This document shows positions 44,122 to 53,849 of a stretch of 64,000 nucleotides of DNA, in pieces. Position 1 is the first letter of the stretch; every line of letters begins with the position of its first letter. The stretch is from an uncultured Oscillospiraceae bacterium. Lineage in GTDB: Bacteria; Bacillota; Clostridia; Oscillospirales; Ruminococcaceae. Under the pieces are notes generated by a model. That model searched no databases, had not been told where the DNA came from, and saw nothing but the letters and a program-made list of their open reading frames with translations. The position numbers were made by a program, and so were the translations under genes. Location: contig CAJUHS010000006.1 of assembly GCA_910586535.1 (NCBI GenBank), forward strand, positions 1 through 64,000, written 5' to 3'.

Positions 44122-45585
44122 TTAAATACTGCTGAAAAACTTTACGATCCCAGCTTTTTTAGCAATCATCTTGTCGTACCTCGATATGTACTCATATGGG
44201 AATTTGTAGTTGAACAACCGTTCTATCTTTCCCGTTTCGGTGTTCACAAGCTTTGTGGAGCCGCCCGCTCCCGCGGCGAGGATAGTCTGCGCCTCCTCCA
44301 TTATGTAGATGTTGTAGAGACACTCGTATCCCGCCTTGGCAAAGCCAACGTTTTCAAGGTTTTCGACCGTGTTTTTCTGCCGGTAGAGGTAGTAGGGGAG
44401 ATACCCCGCACCGAGCAGACGCTTTTGTCCTGAACCGACCATTTCACCGGTCCTGCCGTCAATGCGACGTTCCTCCTCGGAAAACAGCGCCGAGGAGCGT
44501 TTTACCGTCAGCGTATGGATAGTAATGCTTTCGGGATCCATTCCGCAGAGCGTTTCGATAGTCTGCGCAAAGCTTTCGGGCGTATCGGTCGGAAGTCCCG
44601 CGATAACGTCCATATTGATATTGCCGAATCCCAGCCTGCGCGCTGTTTCAAAGGCTGAAACAACATCCTTTGCGGTGTGCCGCCTGCCTATGGCTTCAAG
44701 CACGCTGTCGTTCATGGTCTGGGGATTCACCGAAATTCTCGTTGCTCCGAAATCGCGGATTATTTCAAGCTTTTTTTCGGTAATCGTATCGGAACGTCCT
44801 GCTTCTACAGTATATTCACGTATTTTTGAAATGTCAAAGTTTTTTTTCACTGCTGACATTACTTCCGCAAGCTGCTCCGCCGAAAGGACGGTCGGCGTTC
44901 CCCCTCCGATATAGACCGTATCGAGCCGCAGACCAAGTTCCTTTGCGGTTTCGGCGGTCAGGGTTATTTCTTCGCAGAGCTTTTTAACATAGTCCGGCAG
45001 AAGCTTTTTTGCCCCCGCTGATTCAATGGAATGGCTCACGAACGAGCAGTAGCTGCACCTTGACGGACAGAACGGTATGGACACATACAGCGAATAGGAG
45101 CGTTTGTCCAAAGCCTTTAAAGCGTCAGCCTGAGTCACGGCGGTACGGTAGGCAAGCTCCAGCTTTTCGTCGGAAACATAGTATTTTTCTTTCAGCGCGG
45201 AGAAAATTTCCGGTTTGTCAAGTCCACGCTCCATAAGCTCGTTTATCTTTTTTACTGGACGTATACCCGTCACCATGCCCCATGCGGGAGTTATTCCCGT
45301 AAGCCTTTCCATTATAAGGTAAAGCATTCTGCAAAGCGCGGCTTCGTCCTCCTTGTCGGAATAATCTCCTTTGCGGACTTCCTCACGGTTTTCCTCCGCT
45401 TCGCCAAGCTTTACCGATACGGAAAGCCTATAGCCGCTCTCGCAGAATTCACGCTTTATCAGGCAGAGATCGCCGCCCTGAGGGTACTCCTCAAAAAGAA
45501 AGTCAAAAGTAACGATCGGCAGGAAGAGTTTAAGGACAGCCTCCGTTTCGTACTTAAAGCTGTTCCCGAAATAGCATACAGTCAT
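44122..45585 (-). CDS. hemZ: Coproporphyrinogen dehydrogenase HemZ-type radical SAM protein
   Basis: About 487 residues from ATG 45585; eight codons further upstream are less likely. The radical SAM cluster motif is PFCPSRCSYCSF (CxxxCxxC) near residue 170. GGGTPTVLSAEQLAEVM, NPQTMNDSVLEAIGRRHTAKDV and NMDVIAGLPTDTPESFAQTI are HemN-family blocks. The long N-terminal extension (about 150 residues) marks the HemZ branch of Firmicutes. It may oxidise coproporphyrinogen III or act in a related anaerobic step. It lies 20 bases after the metallo-hydrolase gene. Intact. Confidence 0.88.
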   Translation of the reverse strand: MTVCYFGNSFKYETEAVLKLFLPIVTFDFLFEEYPQGGDLCLIKREFCESGYRLSVSVKLGEAEENREEVRKGDYSDKEDEAALCRMLYLIMERLTGITPAWGMVTGIRPVKKINELMERGLDKPEIFSALKEKYYVSDEKLELAYRTAVTQADALKALDKRSYSLYVSIPFCPSRCSYCSFVSHSIESAGAKKLLPDYVKKLCEEITLTAETAKELGLRLDTVYIGGGTPTVLSAEQLAEVMSAVKKNFDISKIREYTVEAGRSDTITEKKLEIIRDFGATRISVNPQTMNDSVLEAIGRRHTAKDVVSAFETARRLGFGNINMDVIAGLPTDTPESFAQTIETLCGMDPESITIHTLTVKRSSALFSEEERRIDGRTGEMVGSGQKRLLGAGYLPYYLYRQKNTVENLENVGFAKAGYECLYNIYIMEEAQTILAAGAGGSTKLVNTETGKIERLFNYKFPYEYISRYDKMIAKKAGIVKFFSSI

Positions 45586-45605
45586 TTTAAGCAGCCTTTC
45601 GATTA

Positions 45606-46262
45606 TCAATAGTCAAACATATTGCCGTTCAGGAAAGGATTGTTGTTTTTCTCCCGCGTGAGAGTTGTCTCGGAGCCGTGTCCGGAAAGCAGACGGTAGT
45701 CATCATACTCTCCGCGGAAATTCTCAAGACGTTTCAGGCTTTCAAACAAAGTTATTTGGTTGCCGTCGGGCATATCCGTTCTGCCTATGGAATTTTTAAA
45801 AAGCGTGTCGCCGCTGAATATCACGCCGCCGATAACATAGCAGGTGCTTCCGCTTGTGTGTCCGGGGGTGTGCAGAACGGTAAATTTCAACTCGTCCAGC
45901 TCAATGGTATCACCGTCGGAAAGGCATATCGCTTCTCTGTATGGTTCGGCAGGCTTTTCAAGATACTCAGAGAAAAACTGGGACAGGTTCGTATAGCTGT
46001 CGGTGAGCTTTCCCGCGTCCATTTCATGGATATAAACTTCCGCGCCCGTGGCGGAGGCAAGCTCCGCAAGTGATTCTATGTGGTCGCAGTGACCGTGGGT
46101 AAGCAGTATCTTTTTTATTTTCACGCCGTTTTTTTCGGCCGCGGCAAGTATCCTCTCCGTACCCTCGGGAGCGTCTATCAATGCCGCGTTGCCCGCTTCG
46201 GAAACCGCAAGGTAACAGTTTACCGCAAATATTCCCTGCGGAGGTATTGCAATTATTTTCAT
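45606..46262 (-). CDS. MBL-fold metallo-hydrolase (glyoxalase II-like)
   Basis: 218 residues. THGHCDHIESL (HxHxDH), HTPGHTSGSTCY and SGDTLF give the metal ligands of the glyoxalase II/MBL family. The substrate is not identifiable from sequence. It overlaps the hemZ frame's extended start and follows relA/spoT on the same strand, the order seen in many Clostridia (relA, MBL, hemZ). Intact. Confidence 0.88.
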   Translation of the reverse strand: MKIIAIPPQGIFAVNCYLAVSEAGNAALIDAPEGTERILAAAEKNGVKIKKILLTHGHCDHIESLAELASATGAEVYIHEMDAGKLTDSYTNLSQFFSEYLEKPAEPYREAICLSDGDTIELDELKFTVLHTPGHTSGSTCYVIGGVIFSGDTLFKNSIGRTDMPDGNQITLFESLKRLENFRGEYDDYRLLSGHGSETTLTREKNNNPFLNGNMFDY

Positions 46263-46370
46263 TAAAAATACTCCTTGTATAGAAATTCTTTCCCCGTAAT
46301 TTAACTGTATTGTAGTAAAGACAAGATACTATACTGTTTGTATAAAAGCCTAAACTTTTATTTCTTGCCT

Positions 46371-48569
46371 CTATTTGACCGTTCTGTCAACGCTTATAAC
46401 ATTAGGAATCTTCTTTATTCTGGCGATAATATTGCTGAGCTGGGCGACTCCAGCTGTGCATATGGTAACGAAAATGCTGCTGTTGCCGTTTTTAAGCTCC
46501 TTTACGGTAAGCTCCGAAACCGGAATGTGCATTTCCGCCAGAGTTTTTGAAAGCTCTGCAAGGATAATTATATTTTCGCTTGCGGCGATATCCAGCGTTA
46601 CCTTGTAGACCGGCGCGCTGTTGTTGATGGAATTTTCCGCCCAGTGAACTTCTATCCAGCGTTCCGGTTCGCTGCCCGAATCCAAAGCGTTAACATAGTT
46701 TTCGCAGGTTTTCTTGTGTACCGAAACGCCGTGTCCTCTTGTTACAAAGCCCACAATATCGTCTCCCGGAACAGGATTGCAGCATTTCGAGAATTTTACG
46801 AGCACGTTTTCCTCGCCGTCCACCACGACTCCCGTGGAGCTTTTCCTCGGCGTATAGGTCTTGATCTCGGGTTCTTCCGCATTGCCGTAAAGCTTCTCGT
46901 ATCTGTCCTTGAGGCGCTGCGTCATGCGGGAAAGAATGACTCCGCCGTAGCCTACAGCCGCGTAAAAATTATCTAAAGTAGCGCAGTTGTGCCGCTTCAT
47001 ATCGTCCGCAAGGAAGGAAGCAAGCTCGTCCTCCGGTACGCGTATGAAGTTGCGTTTAAACTCCTTTTCAAGTTCCTCTCTGCCCTTGACAATGTTTTCC
47101 TCGCGGCGTTCCTTTTTGAACCATGAGCGTATTTTGGACTTTGCCTCGTTGGTCTTGCATATATCCAGCCATGCACGGTTAGGTCCGTGGTCGGGGTCCT
47201 TCGAAGTAATAATTTCCACTATTTCGCCCGTGGTGAGCTGATAGTCAAGGGAAACAAGCTTTCCGTCAACTTTTGCGCCTTTCATTTTGTTGCCTACCTC
47301 GGTGTGTATCGCGTAGGCAAAGTCAATGATATTCGCTCCGCTTGGAAGCGTTATCATGTCCCCTTTAGGAGTAAACGCAAACGTCTCCTCGGGAGCAAGG
47401 TCGCTCTTTATCGTGCGGACGATCTCCTCGACGTCGTCGGCTTCCTGCTGGGCTTCGATTATCTGGCGTATCCACGCAAGTCTGTTTTCCAGCTTGTCCC
47501 TGCCGTTTATGCCCTCCTTGTACTTCCAGTGGGCGGCAATTCCGTACTCGGCGGTATGGTGCATATCCCATGTTCTTATCTGGACTTCAAAGGGCAGTCC
47601 CTCCTTGCCGATAACAGTGGTATGCAGGGACTGGTACATATTGGATTTTGGCGTGGCAATGTAGTCCTTGAAACGGTTGGGTATAGGCGTGAACATATCG
47701 TGTATCAGACCCAGCGCGTTATAGCACTCGTTAACGGTGTCCACAATAATTCTCACCGCGTATTTGTCGTATATCTGGTCTATGCTCTTGCCCTGTAAAA
47801 ACGCCTTTTTGTATATTCCGTAAATGGACTTTACGCGTCCGTCTATCTGGGGAGGGGTGCTGAAATTTGACTCCTTGAAGCGTTCCGTGATCTGCTCCTT
47901 GATCGAGCGGATAAATGCTTCTCTCTCGTCGCTTCTGATACGGAGCATCTGCTCGATCTCGCCGTATGCGTACGGGTCAAGATACCGGAACGCAAGGTCT
48001 TCGATCTCGTCCTTTATGGTACGCATACCGAGCCTGTGGGCAATGGGAGCGTAGATGTTCATAGTCTCCAGAGCAGTGTTCCTCTGCTTGTGGGCGGGAC
48101 GGTAATGAAGAGTCCTCATGTTGTGCAGACGGTCGCAGAGCTTTATTATTATTACCCGAATATCCTGGGACATTGCAAGAAGTATTTTTCTCACGTTTTC
48201 AGCCTGCTGCTCCTCCTTGGTGAACAGGGGAATTTTTCCCAGCTTAGTAACGCCGTCCACAAGCATTGCGACGTCCTGACCGAAACGCTTCTTGACCTCT
48301 TCAAGGGTAACGTCGGTATCCTCCACAACGTCGTGGAGCATTGCCGCGCAGATAGTATCCGTGTCCATGCCAAGCTCCAGCAGGATAAAGGATACTGCAA
48401 GCGGGTGGGTGATATAGGGTTCGCCTGAGGAGCGGAACTGGTTTGCGTGAGCTTTGGCGGCGAATTCATATGCGGAAATGACCTTGCTCAGATCATACTG
48501 CTTATCATCGTCAAGTATTTTCTGTATCAGCGCGTCTATGGTGTAAAACGGCTCTGTTTTGTTAAGCAT
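46371..48569 (-). CDS. relA: Bifunctional (p)ppGpp synthetase/hydrolase, RelA/SpoT
   Basis: 732 residues. HD hydrolase domain with HLDV-type LHDVVEDTDVT (about 80-95), synthetase with FKDYIATPKSNMYQSLHTTV near 310, TGS domain (VFAFTPKGDMITLPSGANIIDFAYAIHT) near 390, a zinc-finger-like region (CCNPVPGDDIVGF) and a C-terminal ACT domain (ELSKTLAEMHIPVSELTVKEL). With the HD motif intact it should both make and degrade the alarmone. Directly left of recJ on the same strand. Intact. Confidence 0.95.
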   Translation of the reverse strand: MLNKTEPFYTIDALIQKILDDDKQYDLSKVISAYEFAAKAHANQFRSSGEPYITHPLAVSFILLELGMDTDTICAAMLHDVVEDTDVTLEEVKKRFGQDVAMLVDGVTKLGKIPLFTKEEQQAENVRKILLAMSQDIRVIIIKLCDRLHNMRTLHYRPAHKQRNTALETMNIYAPIAHRLGMRTIKDEIEDLAFRYLDPYAYGEIEQMLRIRSDEREAFIRSIKEQITERFKESNFSTPPQIDGRVKSIYGIYKKAFLQGKSIDQIYDKYAVRIIVDTVNECYNALGLIHDMFTPIPNRFKDYIATPKSNMYQSLHTTVIGKEGLPFEVQIRTWDMHHTAEYGIAAHWKYKEGINGRDKLENRLAWIRQIIEAQQEADDVEEIVRTIKSDLAPEETFAFTPKGDMITLPSGANIIDFAYAIHTEVGNKMKGAKVDGKLVSLDYQLTTGEIVEIITSKDPDHGPNRAWLDICKTNEAKSKIRSWFKKERREENIVKGREELEKEFKRNFIRVPEDELASFLADDMKRHNCATLDNFYAAVGYGGVILSRMTQRLKDRYEKLYGNAEEPEIKTYTPRKSSTGVVVDGEENVLVKFSKCCNPVPGDDIVGFVTRGHGVSVHKKTCENYVNALDSGSEPERWIEVHWAENSINNSAPVYKVTLDIAASENIIILAELSKTLAEMHIPVSELTVKELKNGNSSIFVTICTAGVAQLSNIIARIKKIPNVISVDRTVK

Positions 48570-48682
48570 GATTTTCCGCTCCTTTCTGTGTTTTTGTATT
48601 TTACGCGGCCTAATATTTTTTGCAGCGGTATGTTAGTATTTTACATTTTATCACATTATCGAAGGGGGATTGTGTTTCGGAA

Positions 48683-50770
48683 TCATACTGCCTCCGGAAC
48701 GGAGCGTTCCGCATTTTCCGTTTTAGTACAAAGGCTTTTTAGCTCCGAGAGTATTGCCGAGCTGTCAAGATCGACTTTCTTGTCAACAGGCAAACGGATA
48801 ACCGTTTCGCTGTACAAATCAATTGCAATAAGACCGGTCTCCTCAAAGATATCGGCGGCAAGGCGGAACTTGCAGTAGTTCATACTGTCGGGAAGCTGCG
48901 AGTACACGCGGAAAAACACCGAATCCATATCAGCGGGCGTTTCGGGTATCGCCCTGTAGACCGCCGCAAGCTCGCTTCTGCCGGGGACTATCCTTGTCAG
49001 CAGAGCCTTGTCCGCGCCTTCGCCCCTCTTGTAACTCTCGTATGCGTCAAGAGCCGCAAAATATTTTTTCTGAGGTATGCCGTTTCTGCGGCAGTCGGCT
49101 ATCCGCAGATTTACGGAACTCTGACCGCCGTATGTATTTATTTCAGGGTATGCCAGAAGGTCAAGCGTATCTCCAGCTCTGTAGGGGAACTCCGCAGTTT
49201 TTGTACCGAACATCAGACCGAGAACCGTCCTGTTTCCGTAAAAAAGCTTCAGCTTTGTGTGGGTTCCGCCGGAAAGCGGAATAACTTCGCCGAGACGCGC
49301 TCCGAGCAGAGCGAACATCGGCTTGGGATTTCCCTCTCCGCAGGGCTCAAGAAGGTCAAGAGAGGAAATTTCCTCTACGGTAAGCTCTTCGGGACGGAGC
49401 AGCTTATCTGCGTGAAGCACAAGTCTCGGCATGACCTGAAATTCTTCCGCCGCGTATTTTTGCAAGGCTTCGTCGAATAAGCCGATATTTTCTTTCGGGA
49501 GTGAAAAGCCTCCCGCGCCGCTGTGTCCTCCGAATTTGGACAAAAGCCCCGAACAGGCGGTGAGAGCCTTGTGTATCGAAAATCCAGCCACGGAACGTGC
49601 GGAACCCCGCGCCGTATCCCCGTCGTCGGAAAGTATGAACACAGGCTTGCCAAAGCGTTCAACAAGCTTTGCAGCCACTATGCCGATAACGCCGTGGTGC
49701 CAGCCCTCGCCGTATAGAAATAGTACTCTTTCGTGCAATATAGACGGATTTTTGAGAATGCCTCCTCGTATTTCCTCCATGATGGCGGCTTCGGTCTTTT
49801 TACGTTCCGAGTTAAGGGAATTTAGTTGCGCAGCCATTTCCGCGGCAGTATTGGGATCCTCGCAGAGCAGAAGCTCCACGGCTTCAGAAGCGGAAGCGAA
49901 CCGTCCGGTCGCATTTATTCTGGGAGCAAGCGCAAATGCCGCCTGTGCGGACGTTACAGGAAGCTTCACCGAAGCCGCCTCCATAAGAGCCTGCAAGCCC
50001 GCGTTTTCTGTGTTTTCCAGATATTTCAAGCCAAGACGTACTATCTCGCGGTTTTCTCCCGTTAGGGGAACAACGTCCGCGACGGTGGCTATTGCGGCAA
50101 GGTCGGAGAACTGTTCCAGCGCCGAGTCAAGGCTGCCGCCGTCCATAGCGGCTATAAGCTTGAGAGCGACTCCGCAGCCGCATAAATCTTTAAAAGGAGA
50201 TAAATCATCGTTACGGTGAGGATCGACTACCGCAGCTGCGTCGGGCAGCACGTCTCCCGGCTGGTGGTGATCGGTAATGACAAGCTCTATGCCAAGCTCC
50301 TTTGCAAGAGCAGCTTCATCAACTGCGGAAATTCCGTTGTCCACGGTGACTATAAGCTCCGTGCCCTCATCTGCAAGGCGTCTGAGAGCGTCCGCACAGA
50401 GACCGTAGCCCTCGTTCCGGCCGTTTATATAGTAACGCACGTTACCGCCGATACATTCCAAATATGAGTACAGCAAGGCTGTGGCTGTAATGCCGTCGCA
50501 GTCGTAATCTCCGTAAACGCATATGCTTCTGCCATTGTCCACAGCCGCGAGTATCGTGCCGGCGGCTTCACGCATATCCTTTACTAAAAACGGGTCGGAC
50601 AGCTTTTCAGCGTTATCTCCGCTGTCCTCGTTAAAAAAGCTCACAGCCTTTTCCATTGTATCTATCCCGCGGGAGACCAGTACCTCCGCGCATATCCCCG
50701 AAATCCCCCCCTGCTGTGAAATGGTTTTTGCAGCGTTAAGGTCGGGGCTGCCCACAGTCCATTTTTTCAT
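48683..50770 (-). CDS. recJ: Single-strand DNA-specific exonuclease RecJ
   Basis: 695 residues. DHH domain: YGDYDCDGITATALL near 85 and VITDHHQPGDVLPDAA near 160. DHHA1 domain with GGHSGAGGFSLPKE near 430. OB-like and C-terminal extension from about 480. It resects 5' ends in recombinational repair. The length is at the upper side for Firmicutes. Intact. Confidence 0.93.
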   Translation of the reverse strand: MKKWTVGSPDLNAAKTISQQGGISGICAEVLVSRGIDTMEKAVSFFNEDSGDNAEKLSDPFLVKDMREAAGTILAAVDNGRSICVYGDYDCDGITATALLYSYLECIGGNVRYYINGRNEGYGLCADALRRLADEGTELIVTVDNGISAVDEAALAKELGIELVITDHHQPGDVLPDAAAVVDPHRNDDLSPFKDLCGCGVALKLIAAMDGGSLDSALEQFSDLAAIATVADVVPLTGENREIVRLGLKYLENTENAGLQALMEAASVKLPVTSAQAAFALAPRINATGRFASASEAVELLLCEDPNTAAEMAAQLNSLNSERKKTEAAIMEEIRGGILKNPSILHERVLFLYGEGWHHGVIGIVAAKLVERFGKPVFILSDDGDTARGSARSVAGFSIHKALTACSGLLSKFGGHSGAGGFSLPKENIGLFDEALQKYAAEEFQVMPRLVLHADKLLRPEELTVEEISSLDLLEPCGEGNPKPMFALLGARLGEVIPLSGGTHTKLKLFYGNRTVLGLMFGTKTAEFPYRAGDTLDLLAYPEINTYGGQSSVNLRIADCRRNGIPQKKYFAALDAYESYKRGEGADKALLTRIVPGRSELAAVYRAIPETPADMDSVFFRVYSQLPDSMNYCKFRLAADIFEETGLIAIDLYSETVIRLPVDKKVDLDSSAILSELKSLCTKTENAERSVPEAV

Positions 50771-51099
50771 TGGCGATCATGCCGTCCTCGGACGGTTCCT
50801 TTCAAAAAATACTTAAACGTTTCATTACATTATACCATATTTGCCTGTCAATAATCAAGAGAAAGCGAAAACATTTTCCGCAAATTAAAAACTGCTTTTG
50901 ATATTTTTGGTGTTACGCCCAAAAAAATACACAAAACCGCTCGAATTTTGTATATAAATGAGAAAATAAAATTAGTCATAAAATGTGCTTTTATTCTTTT
51001 CGGTTAATGCTATAATTATACTTGTAAGAAAACGTTTAAGGAATTAAGAGAGAAAAAACAGGAAGTCCAACAGGTCAATACCGGAACAGGAGAAAAAAT
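50771..51099 (+). promoter_or_regulatory. Divergent intergenic region with extended -10 promoter for the Na/Pi gene
   Basis: 329 bases between recJ and the phosphate transporter gene. TGCTATAAT at 51008-51016 is an extended -10 facing right, about 85 bases before the ATG at 51100. The -35 is weak. The rest is AT-rich and no other frame was found; the recJ promoter must also lie here. Confidence 0.55.
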
Positions 51100-52902
51100 A
51101 TGTCAGGAACCGATATTATACTCATTGCCGTTCAGGCGTTCGGAGGAGTCGCGCTTTTTATCTACGGAATGCTTATGCTCAGCCGCGGACTGGAAAAGGT
51201 CTCGGGCGGCAAGCTGGAAAAAATTCTTTCGGGACTTACCAACAACATCTTCAAAAGTGTTGCGCTGGGCGCGGCGGTTACCGCAGCTATCCAAAGCTCG
51301 GGAGCCACTACGGTAATTATCGTCGGCATGGTAAACGCGGGGATTTTAAAGCTGTCTTCGGCAATAGGCGTTATCATGGGCGCAAATATAGGAACTACCG
51401 TCACGGGACAGATACTCCGTCTCGGCGACCTTGAAAACAGTGCAAACGTAGGCTTCGCCCTGAAGCTGCTTACCCCCACTTATCTCGCTCCGATAATCGC
51501 TATAACTGGACTCGTTATTTACATGCTGTCCAAAAGCGATATGAAAAAAAATGTGGGCGAGGCTCTTGTGGGACTGGGTATCCTCTTTACTGGAATGCTC
51601 ACCATGAGCGGAGCGGTTGCTCCGATGGCGGAACTTGAGGCTTTCAGGAAGCTTTTTTCCGCGCTGTCAAATCCGTTTCTCGGAATAATCGCGGGAGCGG
51701 CAGTAACGGCGTTGCTGCAAAGCTCGTCGGCTTCAATAGGTATACTGCAAGCTATCTCTTCGACCGGTATACTTAAATTCTCGGCGGCTTTCCCTATTAT
51801 TATGGGACAAAATATAGGCTCCTGCGTGACGTCGCTTATTTCCGCAGTCGGCGCTAATAAAAACGCAAAGCGAGCCGCCGCTGTACATCTGTACTTTAAC
51901 GTCATAGGAACCGTTGCGTTTCTTACAGTCGTTTATACCATAAAAGCGGTTATCGGCTTTCCCGCATGGGACGATCCCATATACATGGGCGGGATCGCTA
52001 ACTTCCATACGTTTTTCAACGTTGCGGTGACCCTTTGTTTCCTGCCCTTTACAAAGCTTCTTGAAAAGCTTGCCTGTATCACGATTCGGGATAAAAGCAG
52101 TACCGAGGAGGAGCATGGCAGCGAGGAGATCACTTTCAGCGCGCTGGACGAACGTTTCCTGAAATCTCCGTCGCTGGCTATACAGCAGGCGCAGAACACG
52201 GTGGTAACAATGGGACGCGTTGCGCTTCAGAACTTTACGGGAATGAGAAAGCTGTTCAGCAAGGACGAGTTCAGCGACAAGCTTGTCTCGCGCCTGAACG
52301 ACAACGAGGAGGCTCTCGACCGTATGGAGGACCGGCTCAACGCGTACCTCGTGAAGATAACGGAATGTACTCTTACAGATTACGAAAACCGCCGTGTAAC
52401 GGAGCTTCTGCACCTTACCTCCGAGTTTGAGCGTATCGGCGACTATGCCATGAACCTTATCGAAAACGCTGAAAAGCTCCACGGCCTTGACGTTACCTTT
52501 TCGGACGGCGCTCTCCGCGAGCTAAGCGTGATATCCGACGCTGTTCAGGAAATAATCGGCATGGCTGTGGATACGGTAAAAAACAACGATATCGGGCTTG
52601 CTTTCAAGATTGAGCCTCTGGAGGAAACTGTGGATTTCCTTAATGAAACGCTTAAAGCGCGGCATATAGAACGTCTTAAAAACGGCGAATGCGTAGTGGA
52701 AAGCGGAGTCAATTTCCTCGATCTGCTTATCAATCTGGAACGTATTTCCGATCACTGCTCCAATATTGCGGTATACGTTATCGGCGCGCAGAAAAACAAG
52801 TCCGTGCTTAACCGTCACGAATATATACAGGCGCAGCACAAGGGCAGCGACAAGGAGTACATTGACCTTACTGAGCAGTATATGGCAAAATACATTGTCT
52901 GA
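51100..52902 (+). CDS. Na/Pi cotransporter family protein with PhoU-like tail
   Basis: 600 residues, ACAGGAGAAAAAAT before the ATG. Two inverted Na_Pi_cotrans repeats carry the QSSGATTVIIVGM and QSSSASIGILQAI ion/phosphate motifs, with about eight membrane spans over residues 1-320. The C-terminal third (about 350-580) is a PhoU-like helical domain (VTELLHLTSEFERIGDYAMNLIENAEKL, NLERISDHCSNIAVYVI). It imports phosphate with sodium, with PhoU-type regulation. Intact. Confidence 0.92.
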   Translation: MSGTDIILIAVQAFGGVALFIYGMLMLSRGLEKVSGGKLEKILSGLTNNIFKSVALGAAVTAAIQSSGATTVIIVGMVNAGILKLSSAIGVIMGANIGTTVTGQILRLGDLENSANVGFALKLLTPTYLAPIIAITGLVIYMLSKSDMKKNVGEALVGLGILFTGMLTMSGAVAPMAELEAFRKLFSALSNPFLGIIAGAAVTALLQSSSASIGILQAISSTGILKFSAAFPIIMGQNIGSCVTSLISAVGANKNAKRAAAVHLYFNVIGTVAFLTVVYTIKAVIGFPAWDDPIYMGGIANFHTFFNVAVTLCFLPFTKLLEKLACITIRDKSSTEEEHGSEEITFSALDERFLKSPSLAIQQAQNTVVTMGRVALQNFTGMRKLFSKDEFSDKLVSRLNDNEEALDRMEDRLNAYLVKITECTLTDYENRRVTELLHLTSEFERIGDYAMNLIENAEKLHGLDVTFSDGALRELSVISDAVQEIIGMAVDTVKNNDIGLAFKIEPLEETVDFLNETLKARHIERLKNGECVVESGVNFLDLLINLERISDHCSNIAVYVIGAQKNKSVLNRHEYIQAQHKGSDKEYIDLTEQYMAKYIV

Positions 52903-52941
52903 ACGTCCGGCATAATATCATAAATAAAACCTTACGGCAAA

Positions 52942-53063
52942 AAAGCTCCTCTGCAAATTGCCGAGCCTTTATGCGGTAACGCAAATTTCGGCAGAGAGCC
53001 GCAATGCTCTCCAATACTGAAATTCGGTTATGCATAGGCTTGCACTAAAAGCAGAGGAGCTTT
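52942..53063. terminator. Long inverted repeat / terminator between convergent genes
   Basis: 13-bp perfect arms (AAAGCTCCTCTGC at 52942-52954, complement at 53051-53063) enclose 96 bases with further internal pairing (TGCCGA/TCGGCA). The minus-strand side is followed by TTTTTTGCC, so it can end the transcript of the gene at 53107. The size is unusual for a simple terminator. Confidence 0.6.
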
Positions 53064-53106
53064 GGCTTATTTATTAAAATCACGCATGTTATATAACCTT
53101 GTCGAT

Positions 53107-53817
53107 TTATTTCTTCGATAAGGTTTTTATATCATTTGCTGTATTTTTCTTTCTTTTTTTGTAGAAATAATACCATACAGAGGAAGCGGCGGCAAAAATA
53201 AATTCCGTAACAACGGACAGCCAGAACTTCGGAGAAGATGGGTGCTCAACATTTGCACCCATCAGGGTAGTGGTAATTATTCCGGGAAGTATCCCAAGAA
53301 AAGAACCAAGCATATATTTCCATAGTCCAAAGCCTGCCGAACCGAGAAACATACTTACCAGATCGCAGGGAAGAATGTTTATGACCCTTAAAAAATAAGC
53401 TATGAACAGCTCGTTGTCCGACTTTAGTTCGCGGAGCTTTGCCGCGTTTTTGTTTTTGTTTATAAGACCCTCCACAAACTCTCTTTCTGCAAAACGTCCG
53501 ATGGCGTAAGGGATAAGTATCATCACCGCAACGCCTGTGCAGTTAACAATAAACGCCGACAAAAACGTAGGAAAAATACTTCCTGAGGCTGCAATAAGAA
53601 TAAGCATCGGGAAAAAGACCGACAATGATTTCAGCGCGAAAAGTCCAACCATAACAAGAGCTGCCAGCCATAAATTCTCGGGAGTAAATTCAAGTATGTG
53701 TTCTATGGTCACTCCCCTGAAAAACTTCAGATAGATCAGCGCGCATATGCCTATCATTACTATTGGAGCTATTTGGACAATTCGCTTTATAACAGCCGTT
53801 ATCATTCCTTTTGACAA
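53107..53817 (-). CDS. TVP38/TMEM64 (DedA-like VTT) membrane protein
   Basis: 236 residues with about six membrane helices. FFPMLILIAASGSIFPTFLSAFIVN, the YAIGRFAEREFVEGLINKNKN loop and a PCDLVSMFLGSAGFGLWKYMLGSFLGILPG block are typical of the VTT domain. The family is linked to lipid scrambling and membrane homeostasis; its precise role here is unknown. Followed by a basic tail. Intact. Confidence 0.85.
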   Translation of the reverse strand: MSKGMITAVIKRIVQIAPIVMIGICALIYLKFFRGVTIEHILEFTPENLWLAALVMVGLFALKSLSVFFPMLILIAASGSIFPTFLSAFIVNCTGVAVMILIPYAIGRFAEREFVEGLINKNKNAAKLRELKSDNELFIAYFLRVINILPCDLVSMFLGSAGFGLWKYMLGSFLGILPGIITTTLMGANVEHPSSPKFWLSVVTEFIFAAASSVWYYFYKKRKKNTANDIKTLSKK

Positions 53818-53849
53818 TTTGTTTTCCCTCCCTGCTCCAAATATATAAA

